64,000 nucleotides of DNA, from contig NZ_CP109901.1 of the NCBI RefSeq assembly GCF_033095805.1, forward strand, positions 3,655,766 through 3,719,765. Direction: 5' to 3'. Source of the stretch: Serratia sp. UGAL515B_01 (GTDB lineage Bacteria; Pseudomonadota; Gammaproteobacteria; Enterobacterales; Enterobacteriaceae). This document shows positions 53,927-61,341 of the stretch, one piece after another. Below the pieces are notes generated by a model. The model saw only the letters and a list, made by a program, of their open reading frames with translations. It was not told the origin of the DNA and made no database searches. The position numbers were made by a program, and so were the translations under genes. The number at the start of each line of letters is the position of its first letter. Position 1 is the first letter of the stretch.

Positions 53927-54033
53927 AAAAAACCCGCTAAAACAGATGGCGGGTTGGTTCGGGTTCGTTGAGCTGCAAACTCTTCGAAACCGGGCGGTAA
54001 CTGGACTTTGGCAGGAACAGTCGCCAAATTTGT
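53927..54033 (-). ncRNA. ColE1-type RNA I antisense regulator
   Basis: Antisense to the 5' part of RNA II, ~107 nt (108 in pMB1). Predicted 5' end at 54033 (ACAAATTTGG, compare ACAGTATTTGG in pMB1) and a rho-independent end: AACCCGC / GCGGGTT stem (53931-53955) plus six T's (53927-53932). RNA I pairs with RNA II and blocks primer formation, setting copy number and incompatibility. All parts needed for transcription appear intact. Confidence 0.85.
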
Positions 54034-54039
54034 CTGATG

Positions 54040-54069
54040 AGTGTAGCCTCAAGTTGCACCACCCTTCAA
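54040..54069 (-). promoter_or_regulatory. RNA I promoter
   Basis: On the minus strand: -35 TTGAAG (54064-54069), 18-bp spacer, -10 TACACT (54040-54045). Both hexamers are the same as in pMB1 RNA I. Confidence 0.87.
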
Positions 54070-54287
54070 GCAGAATTGTATCTAAATCGCTCCGTCTGTT
54101 CCTGCAAAAGTCCAGTTACCAATGGCTGCTGCCAGTGGGGCTTTAGCGTGTCCAGTCCGGGTTGGGCTAGCGGGAGCACTTTCGCAGAAACTTACGGTTT
54201 GGGGTAATGATAGGGGGCAATAACGGCCAACAGTTGGTGCTATAAAGTCGGATAAGCACAGCCAGTTGCCTGACTGTGCTCTCCTAA

Positions 54288-54321
54288 GAACGGAGCGTGC
54301 GACTTTCACCGCACTCCGCTC
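54288..54321 (-). other. Group II intron domain V
   Basis: 34-nt hairpin with GAAA tetraloop context; the 3' strand GTTC pairs back to GAGC and the bulge is conserved in position. Domain V is the catalytic heart of group II introns. Read on the plus strand it contains GTGCGAC, which could be mistaken for an intron 5' end. Confidence 0.85.
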
Positions 54322-54361
54322 AAGCCTCTCAAAGGCATTTATTGTTACCCGGCAAGGCTTC

Positions 54362-55056
54362 TCATAACGCGGTTTCCGGCGATATATGCCAGCTGTTTCG
54401 ACTTTTATCCCGATTTTCCTTGCGTGAACGCCAGTAACTGGCGAACGCCGGATCATAAGGTGTCGCCTCACCACGGATTTTGGTATGCCGTTTTATCGGG
54501 ATAGTGACCAGTTGAGTCAGATATTCTGAGGTCGTCACACCATCAAAATGCGATCTTCCCTGAAAACACCAGTGCCGCGCATATTCCGGTAAAAAGTACT
54601 TTCTGGTTACCCATCTTGCGCCTTTATTCGGATGCCTTCGCTTTGCCCAGCGCTGTAATGTTTTGAATATCTGGCAGTCAACATATCCAAAGGTTTGATT
54701 GGCGACGCTGTGTCTGTAATAGTTTCCCCAGCCCCGTAATTTGGGATTGAGTAGCCTGATTAATTCACTTGTCGCCATTGTGGGATGGGATTTGATTAGT
54801 GCCCTGGTGTTCCTGATAAACGTTAATACGTTGGCTTTACTGGGTTTAATCAGCAGCTTATTTCTGTATTTACGAATATTGAACCCCAGAAAATCAAATC
54901 CCTGACTAATGGACGTCGTGATGGTCTTCTCGGGAGAGAGTTCCAGTCCGCGCTCATTCAGGAACGACACAATTAACGGTTTTATCGTATTCTCCAGCAA
55001 CTCCCTTGAGGCACCTGTGACAACGAAATTGTCGGCGTAGGAGATGAAGTTGACCT
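54362..55056 (-). pseudogene. Group II intron reverse transcriptase/maturase, C-terminal fragment
   Basis: About 231 residues: RT motif 5 (FISYADNFVVTG, with YADN where YADD is usual), ISQGFDFLGFNIRKYRNKLL, thumb/maturase domain X (NPKLRGWGNYYRHSVANQTF) and the C-terminal basic region. RT motifs 1-4 are missing; the IS6 copy 3 boundary replaces them. The frame into IS6 (to 55117) is artefactual. Cannot encode an active enzyme. Confidence 0.88.
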
Positions 55057-55864
55057 GGCTCTGTTGCATTAAGCTGCCGTCGGTTAACATGCCGTTTTTT
55101 ATGATGTTATCTGACAATGTCTCTGATAAGAAAAGCCTTCAAACGTCTGCACTATCCCGTGGATGTCATCGCCCAGTGTGTTCGCTGGTACTTGGCCTAT
55201 GCCCTGAGTCTGCGCAACCTGGAAGAAATGATGGCAGAACGCGATATTGTCGTTGACCATTCTACCCTGTATCGCTGGGTTATCCGGTTAACCTCACTGC
55301 TTGATAAGGCCTTCCGCAGGCACAAGCGCAGTGTTGGACCTCGGTGGCGAATGGATGAAACCTACATCAAAATCAAAGGTCAGTGGAAATATCTGTACAG
55401 GGCTGTAGATACTCAAGGTCAGACCATCGACTTTCTGCTGACGGCCAAGCGGGATGCGGCGGCAGCCTTGCGTTTCTTCCGTAAGGCCATTCGTCATCAT
55501 GGCGAACCGGAAGTGGTGACCCTCGATAAAAGCGGAGCTAATACAGCGGCACTGGCTACGCTCAATGCTGACAAGGCGGAAGAAGAGAGTATCACGGTAA
55601 GACAGAGTAAATACCTGAATAATCTGATAGAGCAAGACCACCGAAACATCAAACGCCGGATACGGTCGATGCTGGGATTCAACTCATCTCGTCGAGCACA
55701 GACGATATTGACCGGCATTGAATGTGTGCAGATGATACGTAAAGGTCAGTTTCAGCATCTCGACGGCGAGGGTTTATCCCCGGCGGAACAATTCTATCTG
55801 TTGGCCGCCTAAAAAACAGGCAGCACAACTTTTGCTAACCTCTTTACGCTAATGCAACAGAGCC
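55057..55864 (+). mobile_element. IS6-family element, copy 3, complete (808 bp)
   Basis: Perfect 15-bp terminal repeats GGCTCTGTTGCATTA / TAATGCAACAGAGCC and an intact transposase gene. Same orientation as copy 1. Flanks GTTGACCT and CGCTTAAA show no 8-bp duplication, so it did not reach this place by simple insertion, or one flank was later deleted. Confidence 0.95.
55117..55812 (+). CDS. IS6-family transposase
   Basis: 231-aa DDE transposase typical of IS6/IS26 elements: N-terminal HTH (FKRLHYPVDVIAQCVRWYLA), DDE residues Asp80 (WRMDETYIKI), Asp137 (TLDKSGAN) and Glu172 (LIEQDHRNIKRR). IS6 elements move by replicative or targeted-conservative cointegrate formation, which joins replicons between direct IS copies. 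Intact, probably active. It could mobilise or delete the segment back to copy 1. Confidence 0.95.
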   Translation: MSLIRKAFKRLHYPVDVIAQCVRWYLAYALSLRNLEEMMAERDIVVDHSTLYRWVIRLTSLLDKAFRRHKRSVGPRWRMDETYIKIKGQWKYLYRAVDTQGQTIDFLLTAKRDAAAALRFFRKAIRHHGEPEVVTLDKSGANTAALATLNADKAEEESITVRQSKYLNNLIEQDHRNIKRRIRSMLGFNSSRRAQTILTGIECVQMIRKGQFQHLDGEGLSPAEQFYLLAA

Positions 55865-56010
55865 CGCTTAAAACCATAAAAAACAACCACATTAAAACAT
55901 TAATCTTTTTAGAAGGTTAAATTACCATTCTGTTTGAAATTTCGCCGTTGAAAAGGTATTTTGCTATGACTAAGATGGCTTTTTTAATATTCCAACTATA
56001 AGAAATCACT

Positions 56011-57333
56011 ATGCAAACCCCCATTGCAACACCCCCTGACGCCGAAACAGCGTCAGCCCCGGTTAACTCTCGGAGCAAAGTCATTGTCGCCTCTCTTGTC
56101 GGTACCGCCATCGAGTTCTTTGATTTCTATATTTACGCCACCGCTGCGGTGCTTGTGTTTCCCCATATCTTCTTCCCGCAAGGCGATCCGGCTGCGGCCA
56201 CGCTACAATCTTTGGCCACTTTCGCAATTGCTTTTGTCGCACGGCCAATCGGTTCAGCCCTGTTTGGTCACTTTGGCGATCGCGTTGGGCGTAAAGTCAC
56301 TCTGGTGGCCTCGCTGTTGACCATGGGGATCTCCACTGTGTTGATCGGGCTACTACCAAGTTATGAAGCGATCGGCATCTTTGCCCCTATCCTACTGGCA
56401 CTGGCGCGATTCGGCCAAGGGCTTGGATTAGGTGGTGAATGGGGGGGCGCAGCTCTGCTGGCAACCGAGAACGCCCCAGCGAACAAACGGGCGCTGTATG
56501 GATCATTCCCTCAGTTAGGTGCACCGATTGGATTTTTCTTCGCCAACGGCACTTTCCTGCTGCTTTCCTGGCTGCTGACGGACCAACAGTTTATGACTTG
56601 GGGTTGGCGCGTACCTTTTATCCTTTCTGCTGCGCTGGTTCTCGTTGGCCTGTACGTCCGTATTTCACTGCATGAGACTCCCGTATTTGCCAAGATAGCC
56701 AAAGCTGGCAAACAAGTGAAGATCCCGCTAGGGACATTGTTGAGCAAACATATGAAGGCAACCATCTTGGGTACTTTCATCATGTTAGCCACTTACACGC
56801 TGTTCTACCTGATGACCGTTTACTCTATGACCTTCGGGACGGCCCCAGAACCTTTAGGATTAGGTTACTCACGCAATAGCTTTCTCTGGATGTTGATGGT
56901 AGCGGTGATTGGCTTTGGTGTCATGGTACCCATTGCGGGCTTGCTGGCCGATGCTTTTGGCCGCCGCAAGACCATGATTGTAATTACGATGCTGATGATC
57001 GCCTTTGCATTCTTGTTCCCCAGCATGTTAGGTTCGGGCAATCAGGTCTTGGTTATGGCATTCCTACTGATAGGGCTAAGCATTATGGGGCTAACCTTCG
57101 GCCCGATGGGGGCGTTGCTGCCAGAGCTATTCCCGACCGAAGTGCGATATACCGGAGCTTCGTTCTCGTATAACGTAGCCTCGATCCTGGGCGCGTCGGT
57201 TGCCCCCTATATTGCAACCTGGTTGGCTAATAATTACGGGTTGTTTTACGTAGGGATGTACTTGGCAGCCATGGCAAGCCTGACACTGATTGCTCTACTG
57301 TTGATGAAAGAAACCCGTCACACGTCACTTTAG
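56011..57333 (+). CDS. yhjE: MFS metabolite:H+ symporter YhjE
   Basis: 440-aa member of the metabolite:H+ symporter group (12 membrane segments), like E. coli YhjE and ShiA/ProP relatives. Motifs: GTAIEFFDFYIYATAAVLVF in TM1, FGHFGDRVGRKVTL in loop 2-3, RFGQGLGLGGEWGGAALLATE in TM4, and LFPTEVRYTGASFSYNVASI near TM10-11. Substrate unknown. A weak AAGAAA site precedes the ATG. Its native upstream neighbour yhjD is displaced by the mobile island. Confidence 0.9.
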   Translation: MQTPIATPPDAETASAPVNSRSKVIVASLVGTAIEFFDFYIYATAAVLVFPHIFFPQGDPAAATLQSLATFAIAFVARPIGSALFGHFGDRVGRKVTLVASLLTMGISTVLIGLLPSYEAIGIFAPILLALARFGQGLGLGGEWGGAALLATENAPANKRALYGSFPQLGAPIGFFFANGTFLLLSWLLTDQQFMTWGWRVPFILSAALVLVGLYVRISLHETPVFAKIAKAGKQVKIPLGTLLSKHMKATILGTFIMLATYTLFYLMTVYSMTFGTAPEPLGLGYSRNSFLWMLMVAVIGFGVMVPIAGLLADAFGRRKTMIVITMLMIAFAFLFPSMLGSGNQVLVMAFLLIGLSIMGLTFGPMGALLPELFPTEVRYTGASFSYNVASILGASVAPYIATWLANNYGLFYVGMYLAAMASLTLIALLLMKETRHTSL

Positions 57334-57356
57334 GCCATATTCCTTAGGGTACTTTT

Positions 57357-57382
57357 ACGGCCCCTGCTTTGGGGCCGTTTGT
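57357..57382 (+). terminator. Terminator of yhjE
   Basis: Stem ACGGCCCC / GGGGCCGT with a 6-nt loop, followed by TTTGTT. Confidence 0.8.
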
Positions 57383-57439
57383 TGCGGTCATAAAACCCGG
57401 CTATGCTGTCAGACAAATTCATAAGTGTGGAAAACGCTC

Positions 57440-58192
57440 ATGTTATTGCGCCATTGGCTTTTTTTGTCTGCTGCATTAGTGGTGGCCGCCGCTACTGCTC
57501 TCTATGCCTGGCTTAAACCCGCTCACCCAGACGCACTCTGGCACATCATCAACCAACAGTGTTTACCAAACCAACGGCAAAACCACCATCCAGCCCCTTG
57601 CACTCAAGTGGACGAGCAAGCAGGATTTGTGGTGCTAAAAGACCGTAACGGACCTTTGCAATATCTGTTACTGCCAAGCACAAAAATCTCCGGTATAGAA
57701 AGCCCGCAGATTTTAGAGCCAGAAACGGCAAATTTCTTCGTATTAGCCTGGCAAGCACGCCATTTTATGGCGAATAGATACGGCGAGCAGATCGATGATG
57801 CCAATATCTCACTGGCTGTCAATTCTGAATATGGCCGTACACAAAATCAGCTGCACATCCATATCTCCTGCCTGCAACCTGCGGTAAAAAATAAACTGGC
57901 GCAGTTACAAGTCACTCCCAGCGAACAATGGCAACCATTTCCTGGCGGGCTGATGGATAAACCCTATCTGTTTCGCCGCGTTTCCACCAGTGAGCTGCAA
58001 CAGCAGGGCGCATTCCGTTTGTTAGCACAAGGTGTCGACGGCGCAAGTGAAAATATGGGTAGCTATGGCATGGCGATGTCCGTACTACCCGATGGCAATT
58101 TTCTATTGTTGGCTATTAAACGCAATTTCTTGCAGTTGAATATGGCTTCAGCAGAAGAACTCCAGGATCATAACTGCAAGGTCCTGCAATAA
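57440..58192 (+). CDS. cdh: CDP-diacylglycerol diphosphatase
   Basis: 250-aa membrane-anchored hydrolase that splits CDP-diacylglycerol into CMP and phosphatidate. N-terminal signal-anchor (HWLFLSAALVVAAATALYAW), then the HIT-like active site NQLHIHISC near residue 140. Length fits E. coli Cdh (251). ATG 57440 follows GGAAAA; the in-frame GTG at 57425 is less likely. Confidence 0.92.
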   Translation: MLLRHWLFLSAALVVAAATALYAWLKPAHPDALWHIINQQCLPNQRQNHHPAPCTQVDEQAGFVVLKDRNGPLQYLLLPSTKISGIESPQILEPETANFFVLAWQARHFMANRYGEQIDDANISLAVNSEYGRTQNQLHIHISCLQPAVKNKLAQLQVTPSEQWQPFPGGLMDKPYLFRRVSTSELQQQGAFRLLAQGVDGASENMGSYGMAMSVLPDGNFLLLAIKRNFLQLNMASAEELQDHNCKVLQ

Positions 58193-58244
58193 TATATTTC
58201 AGCTTCCGGAAACAGCCAGTACATCAATCATAAAGGAAAATAAA

Positions 58245-58448
58245 ATGCCTTACGTCAATATCAAAATTACCCGTGAAGGGGCTACCCCAGAGCAGAAGAA
58301 ACAGTTAATTGCCGGCGTTACTCAACTGTTGGTCGACACGTTAGGTAAGAATCCGGCCACTACCGTGGTCGTGATCGATGAAGTAGACATCGATAACTGG
58401 GGCATCGGTGGTCAATGCGTCACCGACCTGCGCGCGTTAGCCAAATAG
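58245..58448 (+). CDS. 4-oxalocrotonate tautomerase-family protein
   Basis: 67-aa tautomerase of the 4-OT/DmpI group. After Met removal the N-terminus is Pro, the catalytic base (PYVNIKITREGATPEQKKQL). The GVTQLL and GGQCVTDLR regions fit small tautomerases. Physiological substrate unknown. AAGGAAAA lies before the ATG; 52 bp after cdh. Confidence 0.85.
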   Translation: MPYVNIKITREGATPEQKKQLIAGVTQLLVDTLGKNPATTVVVIDEVDIDNWGIGGQCVTDLRALAK

Positions 58449-58506
58449 TTTCCCCTCATCAATAATCGGGAAACAGCAGGTTTCCCGATCGCGATCATGA
58501 AATAAT

Positions 58507-58521
58507 TAAAACGCCGTTTTA
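58507..58521. promoter_or_regulatory. Putative KdgR box upstream of kdgK
   Basis: TAAAACGCCGTTTTA is a perfect palindrome within a ...AATTAAAACG-CCGTTTTATTT context that resembles the KdgR operator (AATGAAAC-N-GTTTCATT type). It lies 87 bp before kdgK, a known KdgR-regulon gene in enterobacteria. Confidence 0.55.
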
Positions 58522-58608
58522 TTTATATTGACTCAATTCTCCCTTGCGTTGAGACTGGATATATTTCGCCTCAACCCTATTTCATTCATTGTTCAGCCAG
58601 AGATTATC

Positions 58609-59541
58609 ATGAACCGTAAAAACCTCGCCGTGATCGGCGAATGCATGATCGAAATGTCGCAAAAAGGCGCAAATCTCAGCCGCGGATTCGGCGGCGATAC
58701 CCTGAATACCGCTGTCTATATTGCTCGCCAAGTCCCTCAGCATGCCTTGAGTGTGCATTATGTTACCGCTCTGGGCACCGACAGCTTCAGTCAGGAAATG
58801 CTTCAAGCCTGGCAACAAGAGCAGGTAAAAACCGATCTGACTCAACAGTTGGACAATAAACTGCCAGGGCTGTATGTGATCGAAACCGACGATGCCGGTG
58901 AACGTACCTTCTATTACTGGCGTAATGATGCCGCTGCCCGTTACTGGTTGGATAGCCCACAAGCGGAAAGCCTGTGTGCCCAACTGGCACGGTTTGATTA
59001 CCTTTACCTAAGCGGTATCAGCGTTGCCATCCTCAACCCTGCCAGCAGGAAAAAACTACTGAATCTGTTGCGTCAATGCCGAGCTCACGGTGGCAAGGTG
59101 ATTTTCGATAACAACTACCGCCCAAGGCTGTGGCAGAACCAGGACGAAACCCAGCAAACCTATCGTGATATCCTTTCATGTACCGATATCGCTTTCCTCA
59201 CGCTGGATGATGAAGATTTACTGTGGGGTAAACAACCTATTGAGCAGGTTGTTAATCGCACACGAGATTTTGGTGTAAGTGAGATCATCATCAAGCGTGG
59301 GGCAGACTCGTGCCTGGTATTCAGTGCGGATGGAACAATCCACGACGTGCCTGCCGTCAAATTACCAAAAGAGAAAGTGATCGATACGACAGCAGCAGGT
59401 GATTCATTTAGCGCCGGCTATCTGGCAGTACGCCTAACCGGTGGTGACGAAACCAATGCCGCTAAACGCGGCCACCTGACCGCCAGTACGGTGATCCAAT
59501 ACCGTGGGGCCATCATCCCACGAGACGCGATGCCGAAGTAA
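58609..59541 (+). CDS. kdgK: 2-dehydro-3-deoxygluconokinase
   Basis: 310-aa PfkB-family kinase that phosphorylates KDG (from hexuronates and pectin) to KDPG. Motifs: AVIGECMIEMSQKG, GFGGDTLNTAVYIARQVP, VIFDNNYRPRLW and the catalytic DTTAAGDSFSAGYLAVRL near residues 250-267. ATG 58609 matches the E. coli start; a 27-residue in-frame extension upstream would overlap the KdgR-like box region and is rejected. Ends in a strong terminator. Confidence 0.95.
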   Translation: MNRKNLAVIGECMIEMSQKGANLSRGFGGDTLNTAVYIARQVPQHALSVHYVTALGTDSFSQEMLQAWQQEQVKTDLTQQLDNKLPGLYVIETDDAGERTFYYWRNDAAARYWLDSPQAESLCAQLARFDYLYLSGISVAILNPASRKKLLNLLRQCRAHGGKVIFDNNYRPRLWQNQDETQQTYRDILSCTDIAFLTLDDEDLLWGKQPIEQVVNRTRDFGVSEIIIKRGADSCLVFSADGTIHDVPAVKLPKEKVIDTTAAGDSFSAGYLAVRLTGGDETNAAKRGHLTASTVIQYRGAIIPRDAMPK

Positions 59542-59563
59542 TTCAACGCTAAGAAAAGCAAAA

Positions 59564-59588
59564 GGCCAGCGACAATGCTGGCCTTTTT
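59564..59588 (+). terminator. Terminator of kdgK
   Basis: Stem GGCCAGC / GCTGGCC with a 6-nt loop and T5. Confidence 0.92.
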
Positions 59589-59624
59589 ATTGGGCTCGAT
59601 AGGGCAATTTTATACCCTATCGAT

Positions 59625-59653
59625 TTCAAGTTGCAGGTAGGCTGCAACTTGAA
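59625..59653. repeat. Mini-ERIC hairpin downstream of ilvC
   Basis: TTCAAGTTGCAG and CTGCAACTTGAA, perfectly complementary, with a 5-nt loop. These are ERIC end sequences without the centre. It lies 14 bp after the ilvC stop on the minus strand, where it may protect or end the transcript. Confidence 0.75.
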
Positions 59654-59666
59654 GGACAAAGAGTAT

Positions 59667-61142
59667 TTAGCCTGCAACCGCGATGCGTTTCATATCGGTC
59701 ATATAGCCACGCAGCTTGCGGCCAACGGTTTCGATTGGGTGGTTACGTACCGCTTCATTCACATCACGCAGTTGCGCGTTGTCAACGGTGGTTCCTGCAA
59801 CGGATTTACCCAGATCGCCAGCCTGCAGTGTGGTCATGAATTCTTTCAGCAGCGGTACTGCAGCATAAGAGAACAGATAGTTACCGTATTCGGCAGTATC
59901 AGAGATAACCACGTTCATTTCATACAGACGCTTACGCGCAATGGTGTTAGCGATCAACGGCAGTTCGTGCAGGGATTCGTAATATGCAGACTCTTCGATA
60001 ATACCGGAATCCACCATGGTTTCGAACGCCAGCTCAACACCCGCTTTCACCATCGCTACCATCAGTACGCCGTTATCGAAGTATTCCTGTTCGCTGATTT
60101 TCCCTTCGAACTGTGGTGCATTTTCAAAGGCAGTTTTACCGGTCTCTTCACGCCAGGTCAGCAATTTCACATCGTCTGCTGCCCAGTCGGCCATCATACC
60201 GCTGGAGAATTCACCAGAGATGATGTCGTCCATGTGTTTTTGGAACAGCGGAGCCATGATGCCTTTCAATTGCTCAGACAGCGCGTATGCACGCAGCTTC
60301 GCCGGGTTGGACAGGCGATCCATCATCAGGGTGATCCCACCCTGCTTCAGCGCTTCGGTGATAGTTTCCCAGCCAAACTGAATCAGTTTTTCCGCGTAAG
60401 CGGCATCGGTACCTTCAGATACCAGTTTGTCGAAGCACAGCAAAGAACCGGCCTGTAACATACCGCACAGAATAGTCTGCTCACCCATCAGGTCAGATTT
60501 CACTTCTGCAACGAAAGACGACTCCAGTACGCCAGCACGGTGACCACCGGTTGCCGCTGCCCACGCCTTGGCAATCGCCATGCCTTCACCTTTTGGATCG
60601 TTTTCCGGGTGAACGGCGATCAGCGTCGGCACACCGAAACCACGCTTGTATTCTTCACGCACTTCGGTGCCTGGGCATTTAGGTGCAACCATCACCACGG
60701 TGATGTCTTTGCGGATCTGCTCACCCACTTCAACAATGTTAAAGCCATGGGAGTACCCCAAGGCGGCGCCATCTTTCATCAGCGGCTGTACGGCACGAAC
60801 AACGGAAGTATGCTGTTTGTCTGGCGTCAGGTTAACAACCAGATCGGCCTGTGGGATCAGCTCTTCGTAAGTCCCGACTTTGAAACCGTTCTCGGTCGCT
60901 TTACGCCATGATGCACGCTTCTCATCAATGGCTTCTTTACGCAATGCATAGGCAATATCCAAACCAGAGTCGCGCATGTTCAGACCCTGGTTCAAACCCT
61001 GCGCACCACAGCCGACAATCACCACTTTTTTCCCTTTCAGGTAACCGGCTTCATCTGCAAACTCGTCACGCGCCATGAAACGGCACTTACCCAATTGCGC
61101 CAACTGCTGACGCAGGTTTAATGTGTTGAAATAGTTAGCCAT
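59667..61142 (-). CDS. ilvC: Ketol-acid reductoisomerase (class II)
   Basis: 491 aa, same length as E. coli IlvC. It isomerises and reduces acetolactate/acetohydroxybutyrate with NADPH and Mg in valine/isoleucine synthesis. NADPH fold VVIVGCGAQGLNQGLNMRDS (~residues 39-58), SYGHSH-type motif as GYSHGFN, and duplicated C-terminal knotted domain with the metal-binding acids (ESSFVAEVKSDLMGEQTILC). ATG follows TTGGAG. Divergent from its activator gene ilvY. Confidence 0.97.
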   Translation of the reverse strand: MANYFNTLNLRQQLAQLGKCRFMARDEFADEAGYLKGKKVVIVGCGAQGLNQGLNMRDSGLDIAYALRKEAIDEKRASWRKATENGFKVGTYEELIPQADLVVNLTPDKQHTSVVRAVQPLMKDGAALGYSHGFNIVEVGEQIRKDITVVMVAPKCPGTEVREEYKRGFGVPTLIAVHPENDPKGEGMAIAKAWAAATGGHRAGVLESSFVAEVKSDLMGEQTILCGMLQAGSLLCFDKLVSEGTDAAYAEKLIQFGWETITEALKQGGITLMMDRLSNPAKLRAYALSEQLKGIMAPLFQKHMDDIISGEFSSGMMADWAADDVKLLTWREETGKTAFENAPQFEGKISEQEYFDNGVLMVAMVKAGVELAFETMVDSGIIEESAYYESLHELPLIANTIARKRLYEMNVVISDTAEYGNYLFSYAAVPLLKEFMTTLQAGDLGKSVAGTTVDNAQLRDVNEAVRNHPIETVGRKLRGYMTDMKRIAVAG

Positions 61143-61175
61143 GGTGATACTCCAATTAGATGTTGTATTTATACC

Positions 61176-61200
61176 CGCCGTCCTTCAAGTTACTTGGGTA
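61176..61200. repeat. Short ERIC-end-like inverted repeat upstream of ilvC
   Basis: TATACCCGCCG-TCCTTCAAGT-TACTTGGGTATA: TATACCC faces GGGTATA across about 17 bp, with the ERIC-end element TTCAAGTTAC in the loop. Small, possibly a remnant. Confidence 0.4.
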
Positions 61201-61302
61201 TAGCAAAATTATTTTCACCCCCGCTCTGTGTGAGCGAGATCTGTTGGATCCAATGTATAACAGGAATTGCGTTGCTTAAATTGATATATTACGAATGTGA
61301 TA

Positions 61303-61317
61303 TTGCAATTTATGCAA
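61303..61317. promoter_or_regulatory. IlvY operator in the ilvC-ilvY spacer
   Basis: TTGCAATTTATGCAA is an inverted repeat (TTGC-N7-GCAA) of LysR T-N11-A type, located between the divergent ilvC and ilvY genes. IlvY bound with acetolactate is known to activate ilvC and repress itself. Confidence 0.75.
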
Positions 61318-61341
61318 CACTTCTGCTGCGAGCATACTAAA

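Larger units (their letters stand above)
53920..54165 (+). ncRNA. ColE1/p15A-type RNA II preprimer, 5' part (origin remnant)
   Basis: Downstream of the promoter, the sequence follows p15A RNA II: GGTTCGGGTTCGTTGAGCTG (53955-53974), CGGTAACTGGACTTTGG, and the highly conserved AGTTACCAATGGCTGCTGCC (54115-54134) then GTCCGGGTTGG. Similarity fades after about 54165; the RNase H cleavage site/origin typical of such plasmids (GGGCGGAGCCTATGGAAA) is not seen. It is a plasmid replication-control region without the actual start of replication. Confidence 0.85.
54242..55056 (-). mobile_element. Group II intron, 3' part (5'-truncated)
   Basis: Minus-strand intron remnant: end of the reverse transcriptase/maturase gene, then a 34-nt domain V (54288-54321, GAGCGGAGTGCGG + TGAAAGTCGCACG + CTCCGTTC), then a domain VI-like hairpin (54250-54282) with the 3' end near 54242. 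The 5' half is lost at the junction with IS6 copy 3. The intron sits downstream of the RNA II homology. Confidence 0.85.
49957..55864. other. IS6-bounded island with plasmid-derived DNA between yhjD and yhjE
   Basis: Composite region: IS6 copy 1 (with nested IS3), truncated IS6 copy 2, small membrane protein, DUF4225-like gene, ColE1-type RNA I/RNA II region, group II intron remnant, IS6 copy 3. Copies 1 and 3 are direct repeats, the pattern expected of an IS6 cointegrate. yhjD and yhjE are adjacent in E. coli, so the island splits a native pair. Confidence 0.8.

Noticed and set aside
54297..54307. GTGCGACTTTC on the plus strand resembles a group II intron 5' end
   Set aside because: It is the complement of domain V (54288-54321) of the minus-strand intron remnant; no plus-strand intron structure follows.
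59631..60458. 275-codon open frame on the plus strand opposite ilvC
   Set aside because: Antisense shadow of the highly conserved ilvC gene, with no ribosome site or recognisable domain.
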